DNA from: Moringa oleifera
Lineage: Eukaryota > Streptophyta > Magnoliopsida > Brassicales > Moringaceae
Length of the DNA stretch: 64,000 nt
NCBI GenBank assembly: GCA_021397835.1
Contig: JAJFZO010000659.1
Coordinates: 2,294,501 to 2,358,500, forward strand
Reading direction: 5' to 3'
This document shows, piece after piece, positions 38,200 through 51,589 of the stretch. The notes below the pieces were generated by a model. The model was not told the origin of the DNA, ran no database searches, and was given only the letters and a program-made list of their open reading frames with translations. The position numbers and the translations under genes were made by a program. Within the stretch, counting starts at the first letter, position 1; every line of letters starts with the position of its first letter.

Positions 38200-38860
38200 T
38201 TAACTAATCAAAAATATTATAAAATTTTAATTTTAATGACTAAGACTTAAAAATATAAGATATAATAATTATAAATAAATAACATAAAAATAATAAAATT
38301 TTAATTTTATTTCCTAGACTTAAAAATTAAAGATATAATAATTATAAATAAATAGTATTATAATAATAAAATTTTAAAAATAAAATAAAAAATTTATATC
38401 TAATTTTATTAATTGAATATTAAAATATTATAAAAAATTTAATTTCATTAACGAAGATTTCAATATTTAAGGTAAAACAATTATAAATAAATAATATAAA
38501 ATAAAAAAAATTAATTTTATTATTTGAATATAATAAAACAAACAACCTATATATAATTTTATTGATTAGGTACTAAAATATTATAAAATTTTAATTTCAT
38601 TTAGCGAGACTTAAAAATTTAAAATATAAAAATTTGAATAAATAATATAAATATAAAATTTTAATTTTATTAATTGAATATAATAAAACAAACAAACCAT
38701 AGATAATTTTATTAATTAGACAGTAAAATATTATAAAATTTTAATTTCATTTCCTAGACTTAAAATTTTAAAATGTAACAATTATAATTAAATATTATAA
38801 TTCATTAATTAAATATAATAAAATAAATTACATGTATCTAATTTTATTAATTGGTCATTC
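38200..38860. repeat. AT-rich tandem repeat, period about 150 bp
   Basis: A unit containing AAAATATTATAAAATTTTAA, TTTCATTTxxxxAGACTTAA, AATTATAAATAAATAATATA and TCTAATTTTATTAATTxG recurs about four times with drift, for example with AAAATATTATAAAATTTTAA at about 38572 and 38727. No coding sequence. Confidence 0.7.
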
Positions 38861-38899
38861 TCTTAAGCTTGATTCAACAAGTGCGTCGATAAAGTAAGG

Positions 38900-39690
38900 A
38901 TCAAAATGATGATAACACTTTTACACTATATATCTAAACTTTTTCACATAATTGACACAAAGATTTAGAATTGTTTGACTAACCTCGACCTCCTTGACTG
39001 ATACCATGACTACTCCTCATATTCCTTTGAAAACAAGAACCATTATGTTGATTGAACTTTTGGATTTTTTAGGGATTAGTACCATCTGGATTTAGAGAGT
39101 AGCTCTTAGGTTTTTAGGCTAACAAAAGACCTAGAACTGCATTAATAATGTATGGTTTTACTCGAGGTGTGATAAACATAATAACTGACTCATATTCTAG
39201 TTCTAAACCATTAATAATAATGATAATCGAATTTTTGTCACCATGTTTATAACTAACAGATGCCAATGCATCAGCCATAGTTTTTAATTTTGAGAGATAT
39301 TGTCTCATGAAGAGATTGTTCATTTTCAATCTCTAAATATCATGTTTCAACTAAGCAACTTTAGCTTTAATTTCAACAATAAACAAACTATTAAGTTTCT
39401 TCTATTTGTCGTAAGTAATATGAAAACCAACTAATCTAGCAAATAACCATTAGAAATACTAATCAAAAGCCAAATAGAAATCAATGCATCTTGGTTTTGC
39501 CACTAATCAAAAGCAAGATTAAACACCTGGTTTCTAATTGAATTAGTCATAATTTCAAATGGACATGGTGTAGTCCCATAAAAAATATCCTTAACAACTA
39601 AAACCTTTCATTGTGTTTGTAACTTGTTGCTCCCATAAAAGATAATTCAAGTCACCTAAGCTTATACCAATAGGTTAATTTGCTAGGTTA
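38900..39690 (-). pseudogene. Ty1/copia gag remnant
   Basis: The minus-strand frame 39329-39114 reads MRQYLSKLKTMADALASVSY ... NGLELEYESVIMFITPRVKP, the UBN2-type plant copia gag core. Further upstream on the same strand (about 39680-39480) are LNYLLWEQQVTNTMKG and, after shifts, WLLARLVGFHITYDK. Stops are frequent. The 38900-39110 part corresponds to the following gag tail. Confidence 0.8.
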
Positions 39691-39754
39691 ACAACAATTC
39701 ATAGTTGATATTTCATTATTAGTGTTGTTGAAAGAATAGATTCCTCACTACTAT

Positions 39755-39766
39755 GCTTTGTTACCA
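39755..39766 (-). other. Primer-binding site of the copia remnant
   Basis: Minus-strand TGGTAACAAAGC resembles the copia tRNA-Met primer-binding site TGGTATCAGAGC. It lies about 80 bp before the gag remnant, so the 5' LTR should lie to the right (39767 onward). Its far end was not identified. Confidence 0.6.
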
Positions 39767-40839
39767 TAATAGAATGTAAAGAAAATGTAATAAAATTTAA
39801 AAAAGTAGAAAAGAGTATTTTATTCTCCACGTAAGACATATAAAGATTATACAAATGAAGTGTAATCAAAATAGTAGTAATAAAGAATAAATTAAAGCAA
39901 TTAGTTGATGCAGTGATTCTTATCCATTCTTATAGGGTAGTTTTCAAACTGCTAATGCTTATCCATTATAGCAATTTGATGTAATGATACTTATCATTTC
40001 TTCTTTACAAAATAGATTTTATATCCTCCCTTTTGAGACGAAAAATAGTACAGGAGAACAGTTTAAAAGACAAAGAATAAATTAAAACAAAAAAAAAACC
40101 ATAAATAACTTGGATAAACATTATACCTCATTGACATGCCAAAATTGATCCCATGAATCTTAGAATAATCCTTATATGTATATGAAGATATATCAACACT
40201 ACGAGAATATTAATTATATAACAATAGAAAAATGAGTAGATATGTATTGACAAACTTGCAAGAACTTTGTTCTAAAAATCAAGCTTCACCATAATACCAT
40301 AATAGCAAAAAACACAAAAAATAAAAACTTTTACCCATCTCTCGAAACTGAAAGACAACATGCATTAATCACTAAAAACAAACATGAATATCAGATTTTC
40401 ATGGATAATGGAGTACTTGCAGAGATCTGAAGGTTGATTGTGCTTTTGACACTTACGGATTTTGATTTTATTCTCGAGTAATAGCATCAACCAAATAAAT
40501 AGTCTAGTGATTAAACGTAATTAAAACATAAAGGTTCAATGTCATTTATAGCTCAAGTTTACTTAATCAAAAAACAAATCTCGTCGCCACTTTGAATGAG
40601 TATAAATAATGAAAGCTCAATTTTATCCTTAATTAACTAGTAATGTTCAACTTGTTAACAAAGGATTTGTCTCGATCGATTTATTGACTTTAGAGTTTGT
40701 ATAATTACTTCCTAAATATGAGGATTTATTTAATAACACAAATTAGGCATCAAAATTTAATGAGACTTTTTATTTTAAACCCTAAAGAATATTCCCTCCC
40801 TTAATTTTTTTATCTTGAACTTTAAAATTAACTTATTTA

Positions 40840-41230
40840 TTATCAATCTACCAACGGTTAATATACTAATTGTTTACTTATCGACTATTTATCTTCAATC
40901 GTTCATTTATCAACTAGATAATTAATAAATAAATAATTGATAAATGAAGAGTTAATAGATAAACGATCGATAGATAAATAATTAATAAATAAGCAATTGA
41001 TACATGATAATTGATAATCAATTTATCGATAAATGAAATATTGATATATAAATATTTGATAAGTAAGCAACCGATAAACTAATGATCAATATGAATGATT
41101 AAGATATATGTTTAGTTTAAAATATGTAATTGAGCGATCGATATATAAGCAACATATAAGCATGTGACCAATAAAAGGGTAAATATATGAGCAACCAATC
41201 AATAATAAATAGACAATAGTCATTTGTTTC
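40840..41230. repeat. Cluster of degenerate ATTGATAAATGA-type repeats
   Basis: Short units such as AATTGATAAATGA, ATAAATAAGCAATTGATA and GATCGATATATAAGCAA recur in both orientations over about 390 bp. TCATTTATCAA (about 40902) and TTGATAAATGA (about 40937) form a close inverted pair. Confidence 0.55.
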
Positions 41231-42382
41231 AAGCCTACTTATTAACCTAGAGTACATTAATTCATCATTTATCATCCGTAAATTATTATGAAATGATTGA
41301 GATATTGGCTAAAAAATGCAATCAATATAATAATAGTCAATAAATTGATAATGGATAATTAAGTAGACTTGAATAAAGAGTCAATAGATGTAATTGAAAT
41401 CTATATTCAAAATAGATGAATGAGATAAATAACTGTTAAAATATATAACATGTTAATTTTAAGATTTCAATTAAACACTAAAATGATTAAAATAAATATA
41501 TAAAAAATTATAAATCAAATTACGTGAAATATTTAAATTTAATGAACTTAGATATTCTTCTCTTTTATTAAAGAAATACCATTAACTACTTCAAATCAAA
41601 ATTTTCAATATTGATATATGAATGTTAAAAATTTTAAATTAACTAAATATAACTGAACTAAAAAAAATTATGTTTTGATACAAAATATAGTAAATTTGAT
41701 AAATAAAACTGATAAGTGAATGAATGTGAGTACATTAAAAAAAATCAATTTTATGATAATAAAAAAATTTTTAAAAAAGAAAGAGAAAGTATAAGGGAAA
41801 CAAAAAAAAAGAATACTCATCCCTCAGAGTTTCTTTAATTTTAATTTAATGAGATAATGTGTAAAAGTAAGTTACAAATAAGCAAATGTAAAATAAAAGT
41901 TAATTTTTTTTATTATCTCCCAAACTTTAGATTTTTCAAACAACTTATCCTATCAAAATTGACATGAATTTTTTTAACAGTTGCCCATAAAAGTATTGAT
42001 GTCAATATATAGCTACAATATACAATCTAGAACTTTATCAAAATGAATATTAAAATCATCTTTCTAACTGATTATTCCGATGGAAGTGTGTGTGTATATA
42101 TATATATATATATTCAAGGACAAAAATATAAAATTTATAAACTAAATAAATAATGATTTAAAACAATCACCTATGCAAATTTTGATAATGTTATTCTTTC
42201 CAACGTTTTCAAATGAAATGAAGCTATTAAAATATATTTATTTTAAATGCATAGCAAAAAAAAAAATCCTGTATTTATACATTAATTAATTATATATATA
42301 TATATACATATATATGTGCATGCGCATGTATTATACATACAAATTCAGCAATAAAGGATCATGCATTTATTAAGAAACCGAG

Positions 42383-42433
<51 letters not shown>

Positions 42434-42434
42434 A
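42383..42434. repeat. C41 tract followed by A11
   Basis: Forty-one uninterrupted C (42383-42423) are followed by eleven A. On the minus strand this reads T11 then G41, the same T-then-G order as the tracts at 34556 and 50373. Confidence 0.97.
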
Positions 42435-43000
42435 TAATAACAAGGAACTTATGATCTTGTTATCTCCTTTCAAGCTGAAAAATGTATTACCAATAAATAA
42501 AGTTATCCAATAAATCTCAAAAGGCACAATGCTGCTTTCTGCCTGATATTATTAAGACTAATCCAAGTATACATTTTCACGACTAATTACCATCTTTGGC
42601 TAAATAATCAATCTATTCTGTCAATGAAAAACCAAGTGCAATAATAAAAATTGAAAGAGCAGCCTTACCTATTTGCTATAGATTTCTTAATTAAAAGAAA
42701 AATATTTGACCAACTTACTTCATAGATAAACTATCAGATTAGTGACTTAAATTTCAAAACATTGTGTTTGAAACAACTAGCTTCGCACAGAAAATAAGTC
42801 ATTTTCTTGTAATAAGCATAAATTTATAACCAAAATAAAACTTCAATTTGAATACATGACTTCTCAAACAGATAATGGACTTCCAGACTTCTCATGAACC
42901 AGAAAATTGACAAGCCACAATGCTTTTCCCAACAAGGTCAACAACAAATATGAGCTCAAGATATACCTAGTCAGGATCTGCAAATTTTTCATTATTATTT

Positions 43001-43832
43001 CAACAACTCAGCAAGGTTCCACAAATGCATAGATGGGTCAGCTTAAAGTCCCTGGAGGAACAATGGCAGCAAGTCTCCAAAGTCAGTATCACAATCAGAG
43101 CTACCAGTACACTGCCCTCAGTCAGTATCATAATCCACCTTCAATCAAAAGGGATTGACAGCAAGAAGAAATTTCTTCAGCTTAAACTCAGGTATACAAT
43201 AAATAGAACCCACTACAAGCAGTCGAAATACAAATAAAAATCGATGTACTCATGAATTGGATGCCAATGGACTACTTTCAGATACATCAATATGGCCCTA
43301 CAATTGACAGGATCGGCAGAATACAAGGCAGCCAGAACAAAGTACAGCTGCACCAGACCACAGTGCCCCGATATAAGCTAGCTTTTATAAAGCCCCAAAG
43401 TGTTGATGATATTCCAATCCTATTCTTTTTAATATCTTATGGCAGAATAATGTTTCACCAAACAGCCGCATAAGAACCACTGCAAAGAATGATATTTTCA
43501 ACAGACCAAACACAAGAGCAGTGACAAAAGAGCAGCCAGAGGGGAAAGCAGAGAAAGGCAATTCTTAAAACAGATGTTAGATGATAGTTATCATCAGTGT
43601 AAGGTAAAATGAAGGTCAGAGTTAAGGCACTAAGAAAACAAATACTAGAACCAATTCAGAAGCATATTTGAAACATCACCGAGTCTTCTACACCATAAGA
43701 CTAAAATCAAAGCACAAAAAAGTACCAAAATTAACATATCATGACAAAACCAAAAAGATGATTCATTTCCATCCAGGCAGTAAAATATGAAACTCTTCCA
43801 TGAAAGTCAAAATATGGCAAAGCAGAGCACAA
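43001..43832. other. Region next to the eS27 3' end, no gene recognised
   Basis: The base composition is more balanced than the flanks, and a plus-strand frame near 43070-43140 is Gln/Tyr/Asn-rich, but no domain, start or splice structure supports a gene. Part of it is probably eS27 3' UTR (minus strand). Confidence 0.35.
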
Positions 43833-44833
<1,001 letters not shown>

Positions 44834-44907
44834 GTTGTTGGACGATGTGGAAGAGCCAACAAACCTCAGAGAATCCTAGCGGAGCTTAAGCGCGGAGCAG
44901 ATGACAG

Positions 44908-45101
44908 AAAACCCTAGCAGACGCTGCTTACGTATATAAAAAGTGAAGACAGGAGGCTTCTAGTCCTTTGGATGAGGGAGTAGATGATCGTAACCCTTGA
45001 TTTTGACACCTGTACACAAGCCCGTCCTCTTGAGCCTAAGGCGGTTTCTTGTGGAAGCCCATCGTGATCAAAGGCAGAGTAAGCCCATCCCAAGCAGCCC
45101 A
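44908..45101 (-). promoter_or_regulatory. eS27 promoter with telo-box and site II motifs
   Basis: On the minus strand, three TGGGCT site II motifs lie at 45101-45096, 45087-45082 and 45061-45056. A TTTTTATATA element follows at about 44943-44934, then a telo-box (AAACCCTAG on the plus strand, 44908-44916) near the expected start. The site II plus telo-box pair is characteristic of plant ribosomal-protein and other growth-linked genes (bound by TCP factors and Pur-alpha-type proteins). Confidence 0.75.
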
Positions 45102-45129
45102 TAGATTTGGAAAAGAAAGTCAAGCTAAT

Positions 45130-47440
45130 TATACAAGTTTTCTCTTTAACATTATCAAAAATAATAAATGAATGTATGAATTTTTTAAAAAAAGTTGTAT
45201 AATTTTATATAAAATTAATTATCTAATATTATTTTAATTTTGAAAAAATCAATATTTCATACTTTGAAGCAAAAATCTTTTAAAAATTTTAAAATATTGA
45301 TAAAAATACCATCCCAAATGAAAATTTTTGTTAAAAAAGAACCCTTTGATTTTTTTAAAAATGTATGATTTGTTTATAAATATTTTTGAATTTAATCATT
45401 TTAAAATTAAAAATATTTGGTTTAAACACAAAAATAGATTACATGTAAAAAGACAAAATAAATAAAACTATAATTTTTTTTATGAATATCATTTAACGCC
45501 TCGAAGGATACTCTCTCATAATTTTTACTTTAAAACTTAAAATATTTTCAAATAAATATTAATTAATAAAAAATAATCAAATTAAATTTTGTAAAATTTT
45601 TAAAATATTTAAATTGATGATTTTACTCTATCAATTTTTGATTTTTTTTTTTGTGAATGTAAAAGAAATATTCAAATTATCATGATAAAAAATTTCAAAG
45701 CTTGAAAATATATTTTTTTAAAATCATTATTAAAAAATTTAAAAATTTTACAATAATAGTTGATAACTCAAGAATTATACAAAATTGAAGAATTAATTCA
45801 AAATAGAGTGTATGATTTATTTGAGTTATTTTTCAGATATTTTAATAATAATAAATATATTTAATTTTTTCAATAATAATTCCTATTAAAATTGGATACA
45901 TTTTAAAGTTCAAGATAAAATTTATGAGAAAAAGTATTTTTCAAGTTTAAAATGCTTTTTACTTAATTTTTGCAATATATTTATTTTAAAAGTTATATGG
46001 TTTAATTTACATCATAAAAATTTTGAAATTATATATAAGCTTAAATTAAGAGATATGAAAAAAAATGTCCATTAAAAATACACATTTTTACATTTTCTCA
46101 ATGTAATATTTTCATGCAATAAACTTCACCTTGGAACATTTTTTAATATATGAAAAATGATAATTATATTTTGCAACAATTAACTATTACAATTCTTTTT
46201 CCTTTTTTATCTTTAAATTCTAAAGTATCTTATTTATATTTTTTAATTAATTTTTTATCAATCTGAAGTATAAAATATTGATCTTGTCAAAGTCAATCTT
46301 TGTTTTTAATTTTTTAAAACAGTAAAATTGAAGACTTTTACAATAAATTTTGATTTAAAATTTTTAATAAATAAAAAAGTTTTAACTACTATTACAAAAT
46401 TTTTTTATAATTTTTTGAATACCGAAAAAATATATTTTTTAGATTTATATTGTTAAAAATTTTAAAAATCTATGAAAAATTATTTTTAAGATTGAAAAAA
46501 TAATAAAAATTTTTGTAATAACAAATAGTACATTTATTTGCATCATTAAAAAATTTAAAATCAAAATTTATTTTACAAAATTTTTAATTTGAATTATCTC
46601 TTTAAAAATAAATTAAAAAGATCAAATTAAAAGCCCATATGTAAACTTAATCTAAAAAAAGTACAAATAATGCAATATTTATTTTGATATTTATCCTTTT
46701 ATCTACTATCACAATATATTATTTTAAAATATAAAATTGAAAAATATATTAAAAAACAAATTAAATATGTTGTTTTATTGTGTAAATTGAAAAAAAAAAA
46801 AGAAAGAGTAAATTGGTGATGACACAGAAAAACTCGAACTTGAGGATGAAAGAGAAAAAAGAAAGAGAGAAAGAAAAAAAAAATTAATTGTTACATGATA
46901 TACTTTCATTTTCATGTGTTAAAAGCCACATTATAGGAATTGACAGATTCAACATTAAAAATGTATATTTTTAATTACTATAATTTTTTTTATTTTTAAT
47001 TAAAAAAAGGAATTAAAAATATGCCTTAGCAAACAGGCAACTGAAACATTATACTATGTAAATACCAATTTAAGGCTGCTTGCCTGCCAAGGTGGGTGAG
47101 CATATTCTGTACCATTAGCCAGCTCCCCTTCCTCTACAAGCTATAGAACATGAAGCTACAGCTCCACTGCAGATTATCATATATGCGACTTGTAGTATCA
47201 TATCATACCACAAACATTAGATTAAGGCACTTCTAAGTACATAAATCATTTACAAATATACAAAAACCAGAAGCTTCATTAGATATAATCATACATTGAC
47301 CAGAATACAAAATGCAGCAAGATGCAGTCCCTTAACATACCAGTTAACCGATGATGTACTTCTCTTCCCACCTCGGTTGATAAGTTCCAATACTATCACC
47401 ATTGCTTCATGATATGGTGGCTGCATAGCTTATTCGGACT
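45130..47440. other. Very AT-rich stretch without genes
   Basis: Dominated by runs of A and T with motifs such as TTTAAAAATTTTAAAA. The final roughly 300 bp are probably 3' UTR of the minus-strand zinc-finger gene. No transposon protein was detected. Confidence 0.45.
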
Positions 47441-47449
47441 TCTTCAATG

Positions 47450-50400
47450 TCAGCGTGAATTCACACCTTCTTGGTTGTTGCCATTTGCAGATTGCTCTTC
47501 TTTCATTCTCTCACACATATTTGAAGCTTCTGCTACTTGGTCATGTGCAACCTGCATGCTACTTTCAAATTGCAACAGATCTTTGCAAATCTCAGGTAAA
47601 ACGAGTCTCAAGTTCCGAAGTCTCAGCCTCATAACAGGTCAGCTGCTTCTCAATTTCAAGAATCATCTTCTTGAAACATGAAACCTTTTCATTAAGTGAT
47701 TTAAAGAGTTTATTAGAAGCCACTAGGGCAGCTAATGGTTCAGAATGTGAGTCAGAGATTCCGTCAAACTGGACCTTCTTAGCATTGTATTGCTCATTGA
47801 ACTCTTGCAAAGGCAATACATTCTGGATGGACGCTTCACTTTCAGCATGTCCTGATGCACAATGGACAAATCCACTCTCATGCTCAACGAGAGGTCCATG
47901 ACCAATTAATAAACTCTCTAAAGCGGTGTGAATAGCCCTAGCAGCCCATGACATGTCACTTTGATCAAACACGTCCATTGAATCGAAAATAGTAGCAATT
48001 TCATGCTTTAAATGCATTGCTGTCCGCTCAAAGGCCTTTAACACATCATTCCGTATTGTACTGGAAGATCTTTTGCATCTCACCGGCCCCAAAACAGCAC
48101 CACCCAAAGGGGAAGCATCCTCCTGATGAGTTTGACTTGATGGAAAGAATGCTGGCTCTTCAACGTCAAAAAGAACATCTTGATGGACAGTGATTCGATC
48201 AAAAGAAGGGAAAACACCTGACAGAAAACTTTTGGGAGTTAAAACCCCAACATTGGAAAAGAAAGTAACTAATCAGGGACATGTAAGCATACTTACAGCA
48301 AAAGATAGGCCTAGGAGGAGGTTCTGTTAAGCATCTAGAAGGAGAAAATGCAAGCCTACCCAACCAACCAAGGAAATGAAGACTCAGAATTTGGTTCCCT
48401 GCAGCTCAGAGAAGAAAACCAATAAACAAAAAATAGAAAGAGTAAAAAAGAACAGCCTTCAGAAAAGTCAATCACTATCATGAATGAATAAATAAGAATT
48501 ACACCTTCAGTTTGGCCATCATCAGCTGCAGAAATCTGCCTCCAGAAGTCCTCCTGTCGGCCAAAAATAGCACATGGGGAGATGAGACCAGGAAGCGGGC
48601 GTCCTTCCTTCATCATGAGATACCATTGTTCTCCTTCCTCTAAGACTAAGTCCCCATTAGTAGAATCAGGGGATAACTTTTCTTTCCTGAGGTTCCTAGA
48701 TTTACTGTCTGATCCCTGATCATGCTTTTGGCTCTCCATCAGCAATACTTTGTCTTTCTCCATCAGCAATGCTTTTGCCTCTCCATCATGCTTTTGGCTC
48801 TCTACATTCCTCATCTCAATAGTTGAGGAATGCGGAGCATCATCCACTACTGGTGAACTAAAATCCCTTCTTTCTTGATGCTCATTAGTCAAATTGGAAC
48901 TGTTGCACAGATCCTTCTCATTTACTGAATGGAAAACATGAATATCATCAAACCCTTTAGGCTGAGGGAAACTGCAGCCTCTGTTTTCGTCTCCAAGTTC
49001 AATTGGGATAGTTCCTACTTGAATATCCTCCCAATGGAAGAATGCACAAGCTCCAAAACCCTACATCAGAGCCATAACACTTAAAATCAGAATTACAACA
49101 AACAGTTATTTGGGATGGATGGTTTAAAATCACAACATCAAATACCTGGCTACATTGGTCACCTACTGTGAATGAATTCATCTGTCCCAAACTTGTGCAC
49201 ATCATAATTTTAATTTTAATAACAAACAAATAGCTACGAAGACATGCAATGCAAATGGTTTTGACCTCTTCTTTTCTATGAAATGAATAAATATCCTCCT
49301 GCTTAATGCAGGCAAGAAGGATATGCAATCCTTTCATGTGTCAATCATGACTTCTTGACTCATAGCACACAGACACATATGCATTCAAAAGCCAAAGTGG
49401 GTTTACCTTATTTTGAAATTATCCATACTTAATATATATAAAGCAACATAGCTATTGAGTTAAGAAGTGAGTTTTTGTGCCTTAGGTTGAATGAATGCAG
49501 TGTATTTGTTACATGCATAACAAAAGATGGTGAATATTGTTCAATAAGTATTCAGGTTTTCATGAATAGAACATTTAAACAAGCCATCCCGTAACTATAC
49601 AGGGTTGCATAATGGTAATTTTCAGGGTAGTAAGATTGGAAAGAGGATCCTCACATTCATCACCAATAAGCAAGTAGGAATCATGGCATTAGCATCTGAT
49701 ACATTCACCTACCCATGGAAAATTGGGAAAGAGATTTTATGGCTGTTTACTTATGATTTAAATTTTAAAAACCTGATGGTTTTCATTTTATGAATGCCTC
49801 CCTGCAATCCAGTGGACCTGACACTCACATGATTTGAGTGAGCCATAACTTTTCAGTCTGTCAGTACATATTACAGACATAAACATAAATAAAGGACCCA
49901 AATTCAGAGTTATAATTTCCATATGAGGTATTCAGATCAAGTAGTCTCTTTCCTTTCAAAGCTTAGAACATCCAACTAACATGCCATGCCCTTCAACCCC
50001 AAGGCTTATTTTTCTGAGCTGTATCCACCACAAATTCTAAGAAGCTCCAATTCCACTAAGAAAATCTCTCAAATATTTCCGTTATTATACTGATTCATTC
50101 AGAAGAAGCCTGCAAACTCTTGAAAAGCAACTTTTTTTTTTTTGGACCAAGTCCACTTATTGAGTGCACATGACGTGTAAAATGACTGCAGCAATGGCAA
50201 CAACTCGGGGAGTAAGAAATGATTAGAGCTTGATATTGAGTAATGGCGAGTAGGGAAACTGCATAGGTTTGGCAAATGCTACTCATAATATATGCAACTG
50301 CAATAACCAAGATTCTTGACATAAAAAGCCAGGCCCAAATGATGTATCTAGCCTTTGAATATTTCAATACTCTTTTTTTTTTTTTTTGTGGTGTGGGGGG

Positions 50401-51429
50401 GTGTGAGGGGGAGGAGGGGGGGGGGGGGATGTTTTGCCGCGGGCCTTGTTTGGTCTGAAAGCAGAATTTTGCTGATCCAAATGCAAAATAGAAAAAGGCA
50501 AGAGGAAAACTGTACAGCAGAGAACCAAAAACTAACTGATAGACTAGAAAACTCCAGTTGTCACCAAAAGAGCTGATCAAGAAATCCAACTTAAAAGTTT
50601 TAATAACATCAGCTACAACAATTTGCAAGTCTGCACTTCAGTGTCTATAACTGTTCAGGAGTTAAAGCCAATTTGCAGAATCAGCCATAGGTGGTTTAGT
50701 CTTTACAGTTAAAATCAAATTTATATAAAAATTACACTTGAACATGAAAGTGCAGGAGCCACTAAACTAAATCATACACCTACCAAACCATAAGAACATT
50801 GATCGAAACACATACATAAGTAGCAGAAACCACTTGAAAGGACACAGGCATACCCGTCTTATCCTGCAAACAAAGCATGTACGACCAGCATTTGGGCCCT
50901 CTTGCAGCGTTAGTCTTCTGCAAGTCCCAGCACCACAAGGACACAAGGGTTGGAGGAACTTAGGAGAGGGGCTGATTTCCTCATTTGTTAGTTCGTCACA
51001 CCACCTGAAGAATTTGCACTTTGTAGCCTAAAGTATCGACAGCAAAAGGGACCAAAACGGATTTTTAATGCTAATAAATAAGTCTAATAATGCCTTAACA
51101 AAGACGAATTATAAACTTTAAAAAAAAAAAGGAAGGGAAACTGCCTGCACGCTTACACCGGGGCATTTATAGAACTTCCTGTCAGGATTCTTTGCAGTAT
51201 GAGAGGTCCAAATGATGCAAACCCCGGCACCACAGGGACATTGAATGGAGGGTGGCTAATGGGTGACCTTGACGATGGCAGAGGAGAGAGAAGGTGGTTT
51301 CTTTGGAGTCTTCATCGGGCAATCTCTGACCCAGTGGCCTTGCTTCTGGCAGTGAAAGCAAGTTTTGTCCTGCATCCTCTGGGCGAGGCTCTGGTGATGG
51401 TGAGGGCTCCTTTCTTCATCGTTAGACAT
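47450..51429 (-). CDS. CCHC- and GRF-type zinc-finger protein (At3g42860-like), with two frame lesions
   Basis: Four coding exons on the minus strand: 51429-51157, 51018-50854, 49060-48505 and 48217-47450, with matching splice phases. In order: MSNDEERSPHHHQSLAQRMQ; a CCHC knuckle CFHCQKQGHWVRDC (about residues 24-37); a GRF finger IQCPCGAGVCIIWTSHTAKN ... KFYKCPGCKFFRWCDE spanning exons 1-2; a second GRF finger LCPCGAGTCRRLTL ... TCFVCRIRRGFGACAFFHW spanning exons 2-3; a long polar segment with MLM/ESQKHD repeats; and a C-terminal region ending in coiled coil. GRF fingers bind nucleic acid in topoisomerase 3 and APE2-like proteins; the role here is unknown. Lesions: an in-frame TAG (51258-51256) between the knuckle and first GRF, and a frame break at a T4 run (47601-47598), which gives an early TGA (47594-47592). 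Otherwise all zinc ligands and splice sites are intact, so either a young pseudogene or sequence error. Confidence 0.75.
50373..50428. repeat. T15 followed by a G-rich tract, inside an intron
   Basis: Fifteen T (50373-50387) are followed by about 40 bases that are nearly all G, with a few T and A. It lies in the third intron region (49061-50853) of the zinc-finger gene. ORFs crossing it are artefacts. Confidence 0.95.
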
Positions 51430-51520
51430 TTTGATTAAATTGTTTGCATGAAGGAGACACTGGCTGTCGATTAGCCACTGGCCTTATGTAGATGCTGGGT
51501 ACATCATATTTTTTGTCCAG

Positions 51521-51572
51521 TACTTTCACATTCTTAAGGGCGAAGGTACTTTTACATTCTTAAGGGGGAAGG
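51521..51572. repeat. Short tandem duplication upstream of the zinc-finger gene
   Basis: ACTTTCACATTCTTAAGGG and ACTTTTACATTCTTAAGGG occur back to back, about 100 bp upstream of the minus-strand ATG. Confidence 0.8.
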
Positions 51573-51589
51573 CATCAATTAATTTTTGG

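Larger units (their letters stand above)
39767..43000. other. AT-rich intergenic DNA including presumed copia LTR
   Basis: It starts with the presumed LTR of the copia remnant and is then very AT-rich, with TA tracts (about 42093-42113 and 42291-42313). No gene is supported. Confidence 0.4.

Noticed and set aside
42345..42527. Minus-strand Gly-rich ORF
   Set aside because: Created by the C41 tract.
43025..43237. Plus-strand ORF beside eS27
   Set aside because: Low-complexity Gln/Tyr/Ser bias in two frames, no family; may be UTR or non-coding transcript.
50095..50628. 177-aa minus-strand ORF
   Set aside because: Lies in an intron of the zinc-finger gene and runs through the C/A-rich tract; no domain.
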